A stretch of 64,000 nt of DNA from PALSA-188 sp050746185 (GCA_050746185.1 JBOGLA010000028.1:1-64000), one strand, 5' to 3'. Shown: positions 15,035 to 24,793, counted from the stretch's first letter. Notes: a model not told the origin generated them from the sequence alone. Translations and numbers: made by a program.

Positions 15035-17704
15035 TTACTGCGGCGTGAAGTCCTCGCGCTCGCTCAGGTTGTTGATGTCCTGAAGCGTGGGCGTTCCCGG
15101 TGGCAGGTTATTCGGGTTCGAAAAGTCACTGTCGAAGTAGAAGAAACGATTCGGCACGCCGTATACCTCGTTGCAACACTTGAAAACTCCGGTTGCGTAC
15201 TGGGAGTAGTAAAGGCTGACCAGCGAACCTCGATAATAGGTGTCTGCCCCACCGCCCCATGCCTCCAACAGCCGGAGAAAGTTGTGTACTCCGCCATCCG
15301 TGCCAAAGTCCTGACCGGTGCCGGCAGGGTTGGGGAAACTCAGGTTCTTTCCGGCGGCAATCGCTAACCGGTAGTGGGTAGTAGTCGGAATTCGAGCGGC
15401 TAAGTTTAACGGGTTGGCCATGCTGTTTTGATCGGTCCAGTTGTTCGAAAGCAAGGTGACCGCGTCAGCTATTACTGCGGCTGCCGCGTGCGGAACGTCG
15501 GTGGTCAGGTCACCCCAGAACGCATCTCCTGCGTTGCTGTTGTAATCGCCCTGTACGTAAACCGGGTTCTCCGACGCCACGGTAAAGCCACCGCTCCCAT
15601 CCGGCTTCGTAGGCACGTTGTTCAATGATCCATCAACCAGCTTCAATGCATGACGGGCGCCGGTCACGATATTTCGACCGGCGGTCACGCAGGTTACTGC
15701 TTTATAGGGGTCGCCGGCCGTGTTTATACCGAAGCCATTGCCAACATTTGCAGCGCCCCAGTTGTCGAGCAGACCATTCTGATCGGAATCTTCGGGCGAG
15801 TACGTGACGCCGTTGCTGGAATCAACGTTATATCCTGCTGTGATCGGTTCGAGCACTCCGTCCGGTGCGCCTCCGGCACCCGAGTTCACCACGTCTTCGA
15901 AGCCGTACTCGCCATTTACCGCCGGGACCGGAGCAGCGTTGGGGTCCACGAGCATTCCGCGGCGATCAGAGAAATACAGCACGTAACCATTCTGGACCGT
16001 GTTATTAACCGAAAGCCCGGAGCCTCCGGCGTAAGGCGCTTTTCCCTGGAGCCAGAGGTTTAAGTTGCCCACGTCCAGCTCTACGCCATTCATAATTCCG
16101 TTGGCTGTGCACTGGGTTCCAGCGAGACCGCCGGCGGCGTCGCGCGGCAAGCCTTCCCGTGGATCCCAGAAATTAACGGGATACCAACTGTACTCGCTTT
16201 TCGTATTACCGGCGCCCGTATCGAAAATCGGCGACGCGGCAGTCTTTAATTTCTGGAGAATCAAAATTGCGTCCGGATGCGCGGCATTTTGCCCGGCAAC
16301 AGGCCCGGTTACAGGATTGCTGGGATCATTTATGCCCCGCGCAAAGCCATATGATAGCCATTGACGAGTCGCGCCAACCCACGCCGGAGGATTCGCGGTA
16401 TTCAAGTATTCGACTCTGATCCAGCCATTCACGAGATTCCAATCGCCGTTCCCATAGGCGGCGGTTCCAAGGGGAGGCGCGGTCCATGCGGGGTCCGGTA
16501 ACCCTCCAGACACCTTCTTTGCTACCCCAACGCGCGTATATCCGCCGCCAGCGTTGGTGAGCTGAATTTGGTATCCATTTTGGTCTACGGGATTGCCCGC
16601 CAGGTTAACGTCGTCGGCATCGTTCAAGAGCGGCCGGTCGGGATGGAGGAGCGCCTGCGTATCGGCAAGCATGATTCGAATAGCGGCCTTGTTGTAAAGC
16701 TTGGAATCTGCCACCGGGACGGTGTCGGCCGGAATACCTTCCCGGATGATCTGAATCTGTTGCGCGCTGCTGGCGAGCGCGGGATTATTTCCCTGCACGA
16801 AAGGAAGCGACAGCTTTTTGGCGCCGTTAATGTGATTGGTTATGAAGCCGTTGAAACTCTTGGCATTGCTTATCCATGTGGCATAGGTTGGGTCCGCATT
16901 CGCCGCGCCCGCGGGCGGAATACCGCCCGTCCAGCTTGCGTCGCCCATGGCAAAGAGCAAACAGTGTGCGGCCGGGGCACCCGCTGCGCATCCACCAGCC
17001 TGATTGGGAACGTATACGTTACCTGTGTAACCGGCGGACGTCACGTGATCATTGGCTAGGCGATCGCGAATCACTTCGCCGAACGCAGTAATTTTTCCGC
17101 TGGCGATAAGCTTCGCGCCGCTAGCGAGGAAGAGGTTGCCATTGGTGTGAATCGGCCCTGCGAAGTTGAACTGGGAACCGGCGAAATAGCTGCAATCGCT
17201 GTCGCAGAATACTCCGAACTGAAATACCGGAATCAGAGCGACTTCGACGGTGCGAAACATATTGACCGATGCGCCGGTTGGGGTCGTGGCCTGCACTTGC
17301 ATGTTGATGGGGATAATCAGGGCCGAAAGCCCCTGCTCAGAACCCGAGCTTATGGTTTCGGACCGTTGGAACGGTTTTCCGCCGACGGTTTGCTGGGCGA
17401 TATTTTCGACATACGTTATGTTTCCGACATCCGCAGTGGACGGGGGCGTGGTACCGAGATTGGCGATTTGGGCCGGTGTCGGAGCCTGTGTGGACGAGTA
17501 TAGCGCCGAAAGATCGCTGGTGGCCTTTTCCATGCCTGATTCAGCGCCGTAGTACGCAAGATTGTCCTCAAGGTCATTGCTGCCCACGTGTTGCTGGCTG
17601 TTGACAAGAAACATCAGCCCTATGGCGATTCCTGACAACAATACCAGCACCAGCAGGCTGGCGATAAGAGTGAATCCCCGCATTCGGCTTGGTTTTTTCC
17701 CCAT
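15035..17704 (-). CDS. Very large PilX-like minor pilin
   Basis: An 889-residue type IV pilus minor pilin. RMRGFTLIASLLVLVLLSG near residue 8 is a prepilin cleavage site (G/F) followed by the hydrophobic N-terminal helix. Position 5 of the mature protein is A rather than the usual E, as in PilX/GspK proteins. NSQQHVGSNDLEDNLAYYGAESG and GMEKA that follow are typical of PilX N-termini. The remaining 800 or so residues are a globular secreted part far longer than classical PilX (about 200 residues); its role is unknown, possibly tip adhesion. ATG 17704 with AGGAGA is preferred over GTG 17734, which overlaps the upstream gene. Last gene of the minor-pilin operon. Confidence 0.75.
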   Translation of the reverse strand: MGKKPSRMRGFTLIASLLVLVLLSGIAIGLMFLVNSQQHVGSNDLEDNLAYYGAESGMEKATSDLSALYSSTQAPTPAQIANLGTTPPSTADVGNITYVENIAQQTVGGKPFQRSETISSGSEQGLSALIIPINMQVQATTPTGASVNMFRTVEVALIPVFQFGVFCDSDCSYFAGSQFNFAGPIHTNGNLFLASGAKLIASGKITAFGEVIRDRLANDHVTSAGYTGNVYVPNQAGGCAAGAPAAHCLLFAMGDASWTGGIPPAGAANADPTYATWISNAKSFNGFITNHINGAKKLSLPFVQGNNPALASSAQQIQIIREGIPADTVPVADSKLYNKAAIRIMLADTQALLHPDRPLLNDADDVNLAGNPVDQNGYQIQLTNAGGGYTRVGVAKKVSGGLPDPAWTAPPLGTAAYGNGDWNLVNGWIRVEYLNTANPPAWVGATRQWLSYGFARGINDPSNPVTGPVAGQNAAHPDAILILQKLKTAASPIFDTGAGNTKSEYSWYPVNFWDPREGLPRDAAGGLAGTQCTANGIMNGVELDVGNLNLWLQGKAPYAGGSGLSVNNTVQNGYVLYFSDRRGMLVDPNAAPVPAVNGEYGFEDVVNSGAGGAPDGVLEPITAGYNVDSSNGVTYSPEDSDQNGLLDNWGAANVGNGFGINTAGDPYKAVTCVTAGRNIVTGARHALKLVDGSLNNVPTKPDGSGGFTVASENPVYVQGDYNSNAGDAFWGDLTTDVPHAAAAVIADAVTLLSNNWTDQNSMANPLNLAARIPTTTHYRLAIAAGKNLSFPNPAGTGQDFGTDGGVHNFLRLLEAWGGGADTYYRGSLVSLYYSQYATGVFKCCNEVYGVPNRFFYFDSDFSNPNNLPPGTPTLQDINNLSEREDFTPQ

Positions 17705-17730
17705 AACTCTTCTCCTGAAATCCCCGTGCG

Positions 17731-18891
17731 TCACTGATAGCGGTCTCTGAACGTAAGGTCTCTTGTGCTTACCGATGCCGTCATTTGCATGTTCTGAGCG
17801 TGATTCCCATAGGAAAGCAGGCTTTGACCCAGAACCGTGATGTTCACTTTATGCACATCGTTGGGAGTAAATCCGCTCGCAAAAAGATCGGGGATGCCGG
17901 CGCAATTTGGATTCACGCCCGGAGTGATGGTTCCGTCGCAGACGTCATAAGTAAATTGCAATCCGATGATGTCGTCGGCAACAGTTTGGGCGGCCTGGCC
18001 GTTGACCTGGCGCATCAGTTTTGGCAATTGGCCTGCTGCGGCTGGAACCTGGATGAAATAGGTGATGGCGTAGATGCGGTAAGCCGTGATCACGATCGGG
18101 GGTCCAACGACGCAGGTCGGCCCCGGATTGCATAAAGAGAGAATGTTTCCTCCGCCGCCGGCGCCGATGCCGGTCTGATTAATGTTTAACGTATCCGCAT
18201 TTGCGAAAGTTAAGCTGGTCTTGGTCAGGTTTGTGACCTCGCCAACTGCCGAAGCTCCATTAGCCGAAAGGAGAATTAGATCTCCTACCTGAATTCCTCC
18301 CGGTCCATTAATTGCCGCCGGAATGGGAGGATTGGGTGCAGGCGCCGGAACGGCGAAGTTAATCTTCGTGCCGGTGTTGTCGGCGAAGGTTGTGGTGTAT
18401 TGGTTCAGCGGAAAAGTGTAGTCGGCATAAATCGACGTTATCCGGTCGGCTTTCTGGTTCGTCGCGGGTATGGTCGCGGGCCCACCTTTCTCCATTCCTT
18501 GCAGAGGCCCCGGTATGAGGCTGTACATGTAATTTGACACTGCGGCAGGCGGGGTGCCGAAATTCCCGTTGGGATAGGTGTTTGGACTCACCCAGGTGGT
18601 AATTGGATCCTTGCCAAACATGGAAAGTCCGGTGTTCCCTGGGCCGTAAGGCAACGACATCCCGCCTTGCGGCATTCCCGATCCCGCCAGGGTGACGTCT
18701 CTTGAAATGAGATTGACGGCGGCGCGAAGGTTATCCTGCACCTCGGATCGCTGTGACACAAGCCGGCTTGCATCCATTCCGTTCTTGAAGAGTTGGGTCG
18801 CCGCGGCGAGCAGGATTAAGCCTAGAGCCATCGCGATCAGCAACTCGATTAGGGTAAAGCCGCGCGGTTCTTGTATTGTCGAAGGTTTCAT
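17731..18891 (-). CDS. PilW-like minor pilin
   Basis: A 386-residue type IV pilin-like protein with the prepilin processing site EPRG/FTLIELLIAMALG near residue 11, including the conserved E5, then a hydrophobic helix continuing LILLAAATQLF. The pattern FKNGMDASRLVSQRSEVQDNLRAAVNLISRDVTLAGSGM is the PilW family signature region. The remainder is a large beta-rich globular domain. It would be processed by a prepilin peptidase and incorporated in the pilus tip complex. It lies 12 bases after the pilV-like gene, and its stop at 17731 overlaps GTG 17734 of the pilX-like gene. Confidence 0.85.
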   Translation of the reverse strand: MKPSTIQEPRGFTLIELLIAMALGLILLAAATQLFKNGMDASRLVSQRSEVQDNLRAAVNLISRDVTLAGSGMPQGGMSLPYGPGNTGLSMFGKDPITTWVSPNTYPNGNFGTPPAAVSNYMYSLIPGPLQGMEKGGPATIPATNQKADRITSIYADYTFPLNQYTTTFADNTGTKINFAVPAPAPNPPIPAAINGPGGIQVGDLILLSANGASAVGEVTNLTKTSLTFANADTLNINQTGIGAGGGGNILSLCNPGPTCVVGPPIVITAYRIYAITYFIQVPAAAGQLPKLMRQVNGQAAQTVADDIIGLQFTYDVCDGTITPGVNPNCAGIPDLFASGFTPNDVHKVNITVLGQSLLSYGNHAQNMQMTASVSTRDLTFRDRYQ

Positions 18892-18903
18892 TGTGATTAC
18901 TTT

Positions 18904-19485
18904 TTAGCGATATTGCGAAATCAGCGCCTGCACCACATAATTTTTCTGCTGCCCTCGCCCGTTGTTGTATCCGATGGTCACAATAACCTGCTTGAGGTTG
19001 GGACCGTTATTGTTGATCACGATCGTTCGCGTAAAGTCTTGCAGGGGACGGGTAATGTCGTCAGCGGTACCCAGTACGCCGTCCGGTCCGGGAAGGATCT
19101 CGCACTGATAGGGGAGCGGGCATGTGCCCTGCGGCGTAGTTCCGTCATCACCGGTGCCCGCGAGGCCGTCGGGGCCGTCGGTAAGAATTCCGTTTACCGT
19201 CCCCGCGGTAAAGATGCCTCCACCTGCACCGGTATTTGCAATCTGAGCAAATGTGATCTGCTGCGTCGCCCGCGCCGTGTAAATACTTTCCAGTGCATCA
19301 ATCGCCTTTTGTTTGGCGATTTGATCCAGCTGCACATCCTGCGTAGTGCTCATCGCCAGGGTGAATACCCCCAGCAGGGCAATCAGCCCCACCATTAAGA
19401 TCGCGCCGGAGATAACGACTTCCAACAGACTGAATCCCACCTGCGGGTTATTTGCGACTTGGCGAATAAATTTTCTATTCATCAT
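18904..19485 (-). CDS. PilV-like minor pilin
   Basis: A 193-residue pilin-like protein with processing site QVG/FSLLEVVISGAILMVG near residue 17 and the conserved E5. The helix continues LIALLGVFTLAMSTTQDVQLDQIAKQKAID, matching PilV/GspI-type proteins that help prime pilus assembly. The C-terminal half is a beta-domain with NGRGQQKNYVVQALI. ATG 19485 overlaps the end of the fimT-like gene (19482-19485), so the two are translationally coupled. No peptidase or assembly ATPase gene is in the window. Confidence 0.85.
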   Translation of the reverse strand: MMNRKFIRQVANNPQVGFSLLEVVISGAILMVGLIALLGVFTLAMSTTQDVQLDQIAKQKAIDALESIYTARATQQITFAQIANTGAGGGIFTAGTVNGILTDGPDGLAGTGDDGTTPQGTCPLPYQCEILPGPDGVLGTADDITRPLQDFTRTIVINNNGPNLKQVIVTIGYNNGRGQQKNYVVQALISQYR

Positions 19486-20165
19486 TGTTCAATCCATGTG
19501 CCGCCGCTGACGCGCCATCCCCGAACCCTGCCGGTGGTGCCCAAAACGGTGATCGCCTTAGAACTGGCAAGTACCCCGGCTCGTGCCATGTAAACCACGC
19601 CGCTGTTGTAATTTCCCGCTTCGTCCTGCGACGATCCGTCTGGCATGAACATTACGTAATTAAGGCCGCCGGCCCCAACTCCCTGGTCGAAGTTAATCGC
19701 TGTACCCCCGAATCCGAAATTGTCGGGAGCAGGCGCGGGCAAACCTGCCACCGCCTGGAATTGCACGTCATAGGGGATCTCAACGGACTGTACCGACGTA
19801 GGGGGTGGAGATACGGGTTGCGCAACTCCCCAGTGCCATACCTGGATGCTCTGAGCATCGGGAGCCGGAATTCCCGCGCCGGCTACTCCCAACGGCGGCG
19901 GCGCTGCGCCGAAAGTTACGATGTAGCGTGTTCGTTTCGAGATCGCCAACTCTCGCGCCGCCCTCAGCTGCGTTAGTGCCGTATCGTAGGCATTATTAAT
20001 GCGCGTATCTTGAGCGGCAGGTTGCAGGCTGATGAAGGTGATGGCCGCCATGATGAGGCCGATGCATACAACAATCATCATTTCCAGCAGCGAGAAGCCG
20101 CGCATTCTACGGGCAGGCATCAGAGGTTTCTTGCCCGACAGTTTTGGGCCTGTGAGTTTTTCCAT
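19482..20165 (-). CDS. FimT/GspH-like pseudopilin
   Basis: A 227-residue type IV pilin-like protein with prepilin processing site MRG/FSLLEMMIVVCIGL near residue 22 and conserved E5. The helix continues IMAAITFISLQPAAQ, and the DTRINNAYDTALTQLRAARELAISKR segment is characteristic of FimT/GspH. It is the first gene of the fimT-pilV-pilW-pilX operon that probably builds the tip-initiation complex of the type IV pilus. A 225-bp upstream gap contains the presumed operon promoter, but no clean -35/-10 pair or c-di-GMP riboswitch motif was seen there. Confidence 0.82.
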   Translation of the reverse strand: MEKLTGPKLSGKKPLMPARRMRGFSLLEMMIVVCIGLIMAAITFISLQPAAQDTRINNAYDTALTQLRAARELAISKRTRYIVTFGAAPPPLGVAGAGIPAPDAQSIQVWHWGVAQPVSPPPTSVQSVEIPYDVQFQAVAGLPAPAPDNFGFGGTAINFDQGVGAGGLNYVMFMPDGSSQDEAGNYNSGVVYMARAGVLASSKAITVLGTTGRVRGWRVSGGTWIEQ

Positions 20166-20390
20166 GTGCTATGCCTATTCCTCGACCCTGCGACCGGCTC
20201 CGGGGGTGAGCCAGCCATTTGCTTCTGAAAATTTGAGGGAGGGCGGCTGCTTACGGCGACGCAGGTTAATCCCGCGTGAGGTCAATCGTAGGGACTGGTT
20301 GAGGGAGCGTCAAAGTACTAAAGACTCATGCAGAGATTGGACTTTCGTAATGTAGATTTCTCGTTTCCGTCTTGTAAATAAACCGAAATG

Positions 20391-20807
20391 CTACGCGCCG
20401 CGCGCCTTCGCTTGCGCCGGCTTGTTCATAGCCCGGCGGGAGGTAGGTGCGTAGATGCAAGAACGAACGTCATAGTGCTGCGCCAGACAGTTTCCACACA
20501 TGTGCATCTGGTGAATCTTGCAGAACACCACAGGGGCTTCGGTGCCGCAGAGATCGCAACCGCCCCGGCTCTTGCGCGCAACCGGGGACGGCAGCACTGG
20601 ATTGGCGCCGCCCGATGCTTGCAGGAAACGTGCTTTGATGTAAATTCCTCCGGCGATGGATACTGCCCCCAGAGAGAACAGGCATGCTCCCACCGGGAGC
20701 AGGCTCTGGTCGGAGCCTTTTTCGAGAGCACTGGGAAGAACGCACAATCCGGCAAACAAAACGATGACGCCTAGAACGATTGTCCAATTTCCGATTCGCG
20801 ATGACAT
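20391..20807 (-). CDS. Membrane protein with C-terminal zinc-binding domain
   Basis: A 138-residue protein with two hydrophobic segments (about 7-26 and 36-56), then a cytosolic part with CDLC (about residue 84), H-x2-M-H-M-C-G-N-C and an H-Y pair. The cysteine/histidine order (C-x2-C, C-x2-H, C-x2-C, H) suggests a B-box-like zinc site. It lies between the pilin operon and the PilZ regulator, in the same direction as the pilins. No function is recognised. ATG 20807 gives a good N-terminus; ATG 20843 would add 12 residues. Small acidobacterial proteins with this architecture are common by recollection but uncharacterised. Confidence 0.55.
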   Translation of the reverse strand: MSSRIGNWTIVLGVIVLFAGLCVLPSALEKGSDQSLLPVGACLFSLGAVSIAGGIYIKARFLQASGGANPVLPSPVARKSRGGCDLCGTEAPVVFCKIHQMHMCGNCLAQHYDVRSCIYAPTSRRAMNKPAQAKARGA

Positions 20808-20988
20808 GTAAGAGAGAATCCTCGGCGGCGAAACACCAATCATTGCCGTCGCAGTAACCGGCGATGATTAAAGCGAACATAGCGCGTTCGGAGTCACCGG
20901 CACAGATTACGAAGGTCACTGGAGGAGACCCAGCGCCGATCCTCAGAACAAAAGTAACTTGTTAAACGAGCTTGTTAAAACTTAAGAT

Positions 20989-22089
20989 TTGCGGGTTATG
21001 GGGCTTACATCGCTTTTAGTATGCGCGGACGCCAAGACCGTACAAACCGTGACCCGCATCCTGTCCCATATTGGTATGGAAGTGGAACATTGCGGCGATC
21101 CATCCATTGCTTTAACGAGTTTTCCGGAGAAGCATTTCGATACGGTTCTAGTGGACTGTCTCTACGAGTCTGCAGCAACGAAATTAATTTCTGAACTTCG
21201 CGCAAGCGAGCACAATAAACAGTCCGTCATCATAGCCATTCTGGACGGCCGTAGTAATCCACGAGAGGTCTTCGCAAAGGGCGCGAATTTTGTCCTGTAC
21301 AAGCCAGTTTCGGATGATCGGCTGAATACCAGCGTGGCGGCGGCAAAAACGCAGATTCGCAGTGAGCGGCGCCTTACAGAGCGCATTCCTGTGGATGCAA
21401 ACGCGTCAATCGCCTATGCCAGCACGGAGAATGAAACCATCCGAGTAGTTGACCTGAGCGTGGATGGCATCGCGGTCCATTCAGCCAAACCGCTTCCCAG
21501 AAACTGCAAAGTATATTTTCAGTTCTCTCTACCCGGGGAAGACTCAACGATACGCCTTTCATGCGAGGTGATCTGGCAAAACGCTTCGGGAAACGTTGGA
21601 ATGCGCTTTGCAGATGTCCCGAAGTCATCGCGGAAGGTGCTGGATTACTGGATAAAAAATAAGGTGGGAAAACAATTGGACGTGGTGCAGGCAGCCGCCC
21701 CAATCGCCGAGCCATCTTCCGACTTTCGCCAACAATTGACGGTGCAGTTGGGCTTGATCGCGCCGTCTTCCCCAGATCGCAGGCAGCAGCCCCGTTTTGA
21801 ATGTTCCCTGGGCGCTGAGGTCGCTCGCGCAGGCAGCACGATTCAGCAGCGCTGCATGGTGACGGACCTATGTATGGGGGGATGTTATGTCCAGACCAGC
21901 GAACCCCTTCCGGTCGGAACGGCCATCGAGATTGGGATGAGGACACAAGATTTAAAATTCAAAATTCCTGCAAAAGTGCAAAGCGTGCACCGAGGGTTGG
22001 GAATGGGCGTGCACTTCATATCGCAATCGGCACCGAAAGAATTGCAACAGTTGATATCGGACGTGCAGAAGCAGCACGTTCACGTGTAG
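20989..22089 (+). CDS. Receiver-like domain protein with two PilZ domains
   Basis: A 366-residue protein. Residues about 5-120 form a receiver-like domain with CADAK, VLVDCLYE (phosphoacceptor-type D) and VLYKPV with the conserved lysine, but only one of the usual two acidic residues at the N-terminal pocket. The first PilZ domain (about 120-225) has RLTER (RxxxR) and DLSVDG (D-x-S-x2-G), as needed for c-di-GMP binding. The second (about 260-360) has RQQPR but DLCMGG, with C in place of S. It is probably a c-di-GMP effector. Its place next to the minor-pilin operon makes a pilus or motility role a natural guess, but they are not co-transcribed. The start is TTG 20989; ATG 20998 is possible. 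Confidence 0.75.
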   Translation: MRVMGLTSLLVCADAKTVQTVTRILSHIGMEVEHCGDPSIALTSFPEKHFDTVLVDCLYESAATKLISELRASEHNKQSVIIAILDGRSNPREVFAKGANFVLYKPVSDDRLNTSVAAAKTQIRSERRLTERIPVDANASIAYASTENETIRVVDLSVDGIAVHSAKPLPRNCKVYFQFSLPGEDSTIRLSCEVIWQNASGNVGMRFADVPKSSRKVLDYWIKNKVGKQLDVVQAAAPIAEPSSDFRQQLTVQLGLIAPSSPDRRQQPRFECSLGAEVARAGSTIQQRCMVTDLCMGGCYVQTSEPLPVGTAIEIGMRTQDLKFKIPAKVQSVHRGLGMGVHFISQSAPKELQQLISDVQKQHVHV

Positions 22090-22096
22090 CTCAACC

Positions 22097-23083
22097 TCAG
22101 TTTGCATTGAGCGCGCCGCGTTTCTGGTCAACGCTTCTATTTTCGAGCAGGACTGCTTGCTTGAAGTACTCGAGAGACATCCTCAACCCAGTATCCAGAT
22201 CAACTTTAGGTTCCCATCCCAGTAAAGCTTTTGCTTTGCTGATGTCTGGTCGCCGCTGCTTGGGGTCGTCCTGGGGCAGTTCTTCATAGCGGATGCCGCT
22301 CTTCGATCCGGTCAACGCCAGGACCCTATTTGCACACTCCAGAATTGTGAACTCAGTCGGGTTTCCGATATTTACCGGAAGATGCTCCGAAGATTTGGCC
22401 AACCGAACGAATCCATCAATTTCATCGCTTACGTAGCAGAAGCTGCGGGTCTGGTCGCCGCGGCCGTAAACGGTCAGGTCTTCGCCTCGCAGGGCCTGTT
22501 TCATGAAGTTGGGAATGACCCGGCCGTCATTCAATTGCATGCGGGGACCGTATGTGTTGAAGATTCTAGCGATGCGGGTGTCCACCTTGTGGTAGCGGTG
22601 GTACGCCATGGTCACGGCTTCGGTGAATCGCTTGGCTTCGTCATAAACGGAACGCGGGCCGACGGGATTGACGTTTCCCCAGTACGTTTCCTTTTGAGGA
22701 TGTTCGAGGGGATCGCCATAACATTCCGAAGTTGACGAGACTAGATACTTCGCTCCGTACTTGCGGGCCGCTTCTAACGCGTTGAATGTGCCGGCGGAAC
22801 CCACCTTCAAGGTTTCGATTCCGTGGGTCATGTAATCAACGGGACTCGCCGGACAGGCAAAGTGGAAGACATAATCTACTTGCCCGTAATCGAACGGCTT
22901 ACTGATGTCGGCATCCTGGAACTCAAATCGGGAGTCGGTCCGCAGGTGTTCCAGATTCTCCCGCCTGCCTGTAAGGAGGTTATCCACTGCGATAACGGAG
23001 AATCCCTCAGCTAACAGGGCGTCGCATAAGTGAGAGCCCAAAAATCCAGCGCCACCCGTAACCAGAGCGCGTTGTGTGCTCAT
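22097..23083 (-). CDS. uxs: UDP-glucuronate decarboxylase (NAD-dependent epimerase family)
   Basis: A 328-residue extended short-chain dehydrogenase. The Rossmann motif is TGGAGFLGSHLCDALL (10-25). The catalytic region SSTSECYGDPLEHPQ, then PVGPRSVYDEAKRFTEA, carries Y-x3-K as YDEAK, the characteristic sequence of UDP-xylose synthases. It likely converts UDP-glucuronate to UDP-xylose in the cytoplasm, for polysaccharide or LPS assembly. UDP-glucuronate dehydrogenase is not present in the window. It is convergent with the PilZ gene and divergent from nothing close. A general nucleotide-sugar epimerase role is the alternative. Confidence 0.85.
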   Translation of the reverse strand: MSTQRALVTGGAGFLGSHLCDALLAEGFSVIAVDNLLTGRRENLEHLRTDSRFEFQDADISKPFDYGQVDYVFHFACPASPVDYMTHGIETLKVGSAGTFNALEAARKYGAKYLVSSTSECYGDPLEHPQKETYWGNVNPVGPRSVYDEAKRFTEAVTMAYHRYHKVDTRIARIFNTYGPRMQLNDGRVIPNFMKQALRGEDLTVYGRGDQTRSFCYVSDEIDGFVRLAKSSEHLPVNIGNPTEFTILECANRVLALTGSKSGIRYEELPQDDPKQRRPDISKAKALLGWEPKVDLDTGLRMSLEYFKQAVLLENRSVDQKRGALNAN

Positions 23084-23358
23084 GCTAATTTTGCGGGTCC
23101 TGATCCTACAATCGCAATCTTCACAGCGCCGGAACCTCCGAGTGATAACAACTAAATAGTTTCGTAGAGCTTACTCTAGCAGCTTTCTTTTCGCCGAGGC
23201 TGGGTATGGGTCTCGTTCAAACTGTCGCCACGCATCATCGGCGGCCACACCGTGAGAGTCAATTCCGTCCATCGTTGTCATTTGGAAATATTCGCAGACT
23301 TCGCCTCCTCTGAATGGCATGTGTGTGAAACAAATAACGAGGAGCAAGAACCCTATTT

Positions 23359-24582
23359 TTATCGGCTCACCGTAAAACTACGGCCCTTGTTTTCTGGACC
23401 GAAAGCGATGACGGCCGCCAGAATCAAGATGTTCGCGAGTTCGAACGCGGCCAGAGCCCAACTGTACCCAAGCTTATCGCGCAAAGCATATTCCATGGTC
23501 CCAGTACCGGCGGCGAATAGAATTCCCATTTGATACGCAAAACCGGGAATCAGGCCTCGAGCCGTATCTGGGGCGAGTTCGTTCAAGTGTGCCGGGATGA
23601 TTCCCCAAGTCCCCTGAACTCCTACCTGCATAATAAATGAGGCAATTGCCAGTACGATGAGAGATCCGCCAAACGCCCAGGCAGGAATCAATATCACGGA
23701 GAGGAGCAGCGCCAGAACCATGCTGTACCGGCGTCCCAATCGTTCGGAAAGATGGCCGAAAATAACAGCGCCAAGCACGGCCCCGAGGTTGTAGAGAATG
23801 GCCATGTAGGAAACAACGCTGGGGCTTAGCCGGTGCACCGACTTCAAGAAGTCGGGATACAGGTCCTGGGTTCCGTGCGACAAGAACATCATGAGAGTCA
23901 TTAGCACGGTGAGATACGCGAGAATTTTCCAATGATTAAAGGCCGTCCGCAGGATGGCGGCAAAAGAGGATTCATGTCGCTGCGCCCAGGCTTCCGATTC
24001 GGGCACCCGGTAACGGATGTAAATCGTGAGTAGCGCCGGCGCTCCACCGATCCAGAACATGGCTCGCCATCCCCACGCAGGTTGTACAAAGCGGGCCGCG
24101 ACAGCCGCCAGTAGATAGCCGATCGAATACCCGCTTTGCAGGACTCCGGACAATATCCCACGCCACTTTGCCGGAGCGCTTTCCATCGTGAGCGACGCTC
24201 CAACTCCCCACTCTCCTCCCATGCCGATGCCGTAAATGGCTCTCAGAATGAGGAACACGGTGTAGTTGGGAGCGAAGCCGCACAACATTTCGACTACAGA
24301 AAAAAACAATATGTTGGCGATCATCGGTTTGCGCCGCCCAAACCGGTCAGCCAGCAAACCGAACAGTAAGGCGCCCACCGGTCGCAAGGCGAGAGTCGCG
24401 GTGATCGTCCAGATGATTGCGGCTTTGGAGACACGAAAGTGCACCGCCAGGGTGTCTACAAGAAACACCAGCACAAAAAAATCAAAAGCATCGAGCGTCC
24501 ATCCCAGAAAACTGGCGGCCACCGCGTGCATGTGGCCGGTCTTCGGCGGAACGATCGCCGGGTGTTTGGCTGATGAGTCCAT
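23359..24582 (-). CDS. MFS transporter of the sugar-acid/aromatic-acid symporter type
   Basis: A 407-residue integral membrane protein with about 12 predicted helices. The loop 2-3 motif of the MFS, GLLADRFGRRKPM, is present, and the second-half equivalent is GHLSERLGRRYSM. AASFLGWTLDAFDFFVLVF near the N-terminus and IYGIGMGGEWGVGASLTMES resemble the metabolite:H+ symporters (AAHS, sialate/NanT-like groups), which carry carboxylic acids. The substrate is not determinable. It stands alone, and the neighbouring intergenic regions have no obvious catabolic partner. ATG 24582 is used; GTG 24588 would add two residues. Confidence 0.82.
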   Translation of the reverse strand: MDSSAKHPAIVPPKTGHMHAVAASFLGWTLDAFDFFVLVFLVDTLAVHFRVSKAAIIWTITATLALRPVGALLFGLLADRFGRRKPMIANILFFSVVEMLCGFAPNYTVFLILRAIYGIGMGGEWGVGASLTMESAPAKWRGILSGVLQSGYSIGYLLAAVAARFVQPAWGWRAMFWIGGAPALLTIYIRYRVPESEAWAQRHESSFAAILRTAFNHWKILAYLTVLMTLMMFLSHGTQDLYPDFLKSVHRLSPSVVSYMAILYNLGAVLGAVIFGHLSERLGRRYSMVLALLLSVILIPAWAFGGSLIVLAIASFIMQVGVQGTWGIIPAHLNELAPDTARGLIPGFAYQMGILFAAGTGTMEYALRDKLGYSWALAAFELANILILAAVIAFGPENKGRSFTVSR

Positions 24583-24793
24583 TTGCACTTATAGTTTGAA
24601 AACTATGATCGGAAATATTGACATGCCGTGGCAAACGGCGATGACGGATTTTAATGAATTGACGATTGCAGTCCTATGACTATTTCGACAACTTCTGTTG
24701 CGAGCAATACCGAGTTGCCGGGTTTCGTATTGACAAGGAATTGCTTTCGGGGGAACGTGTAATCTTAAGCTCAAATCCTCGCGCGATATTTGT

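Noticed and set aside
20166..20390. c-di-GMP riboswitch upstream of the pilin operon
   Set aside because: GC-rich segments such as GAGCCGGTCGCAGG do not give the GEMM core (GGCAAACC with GCAAAGCC).
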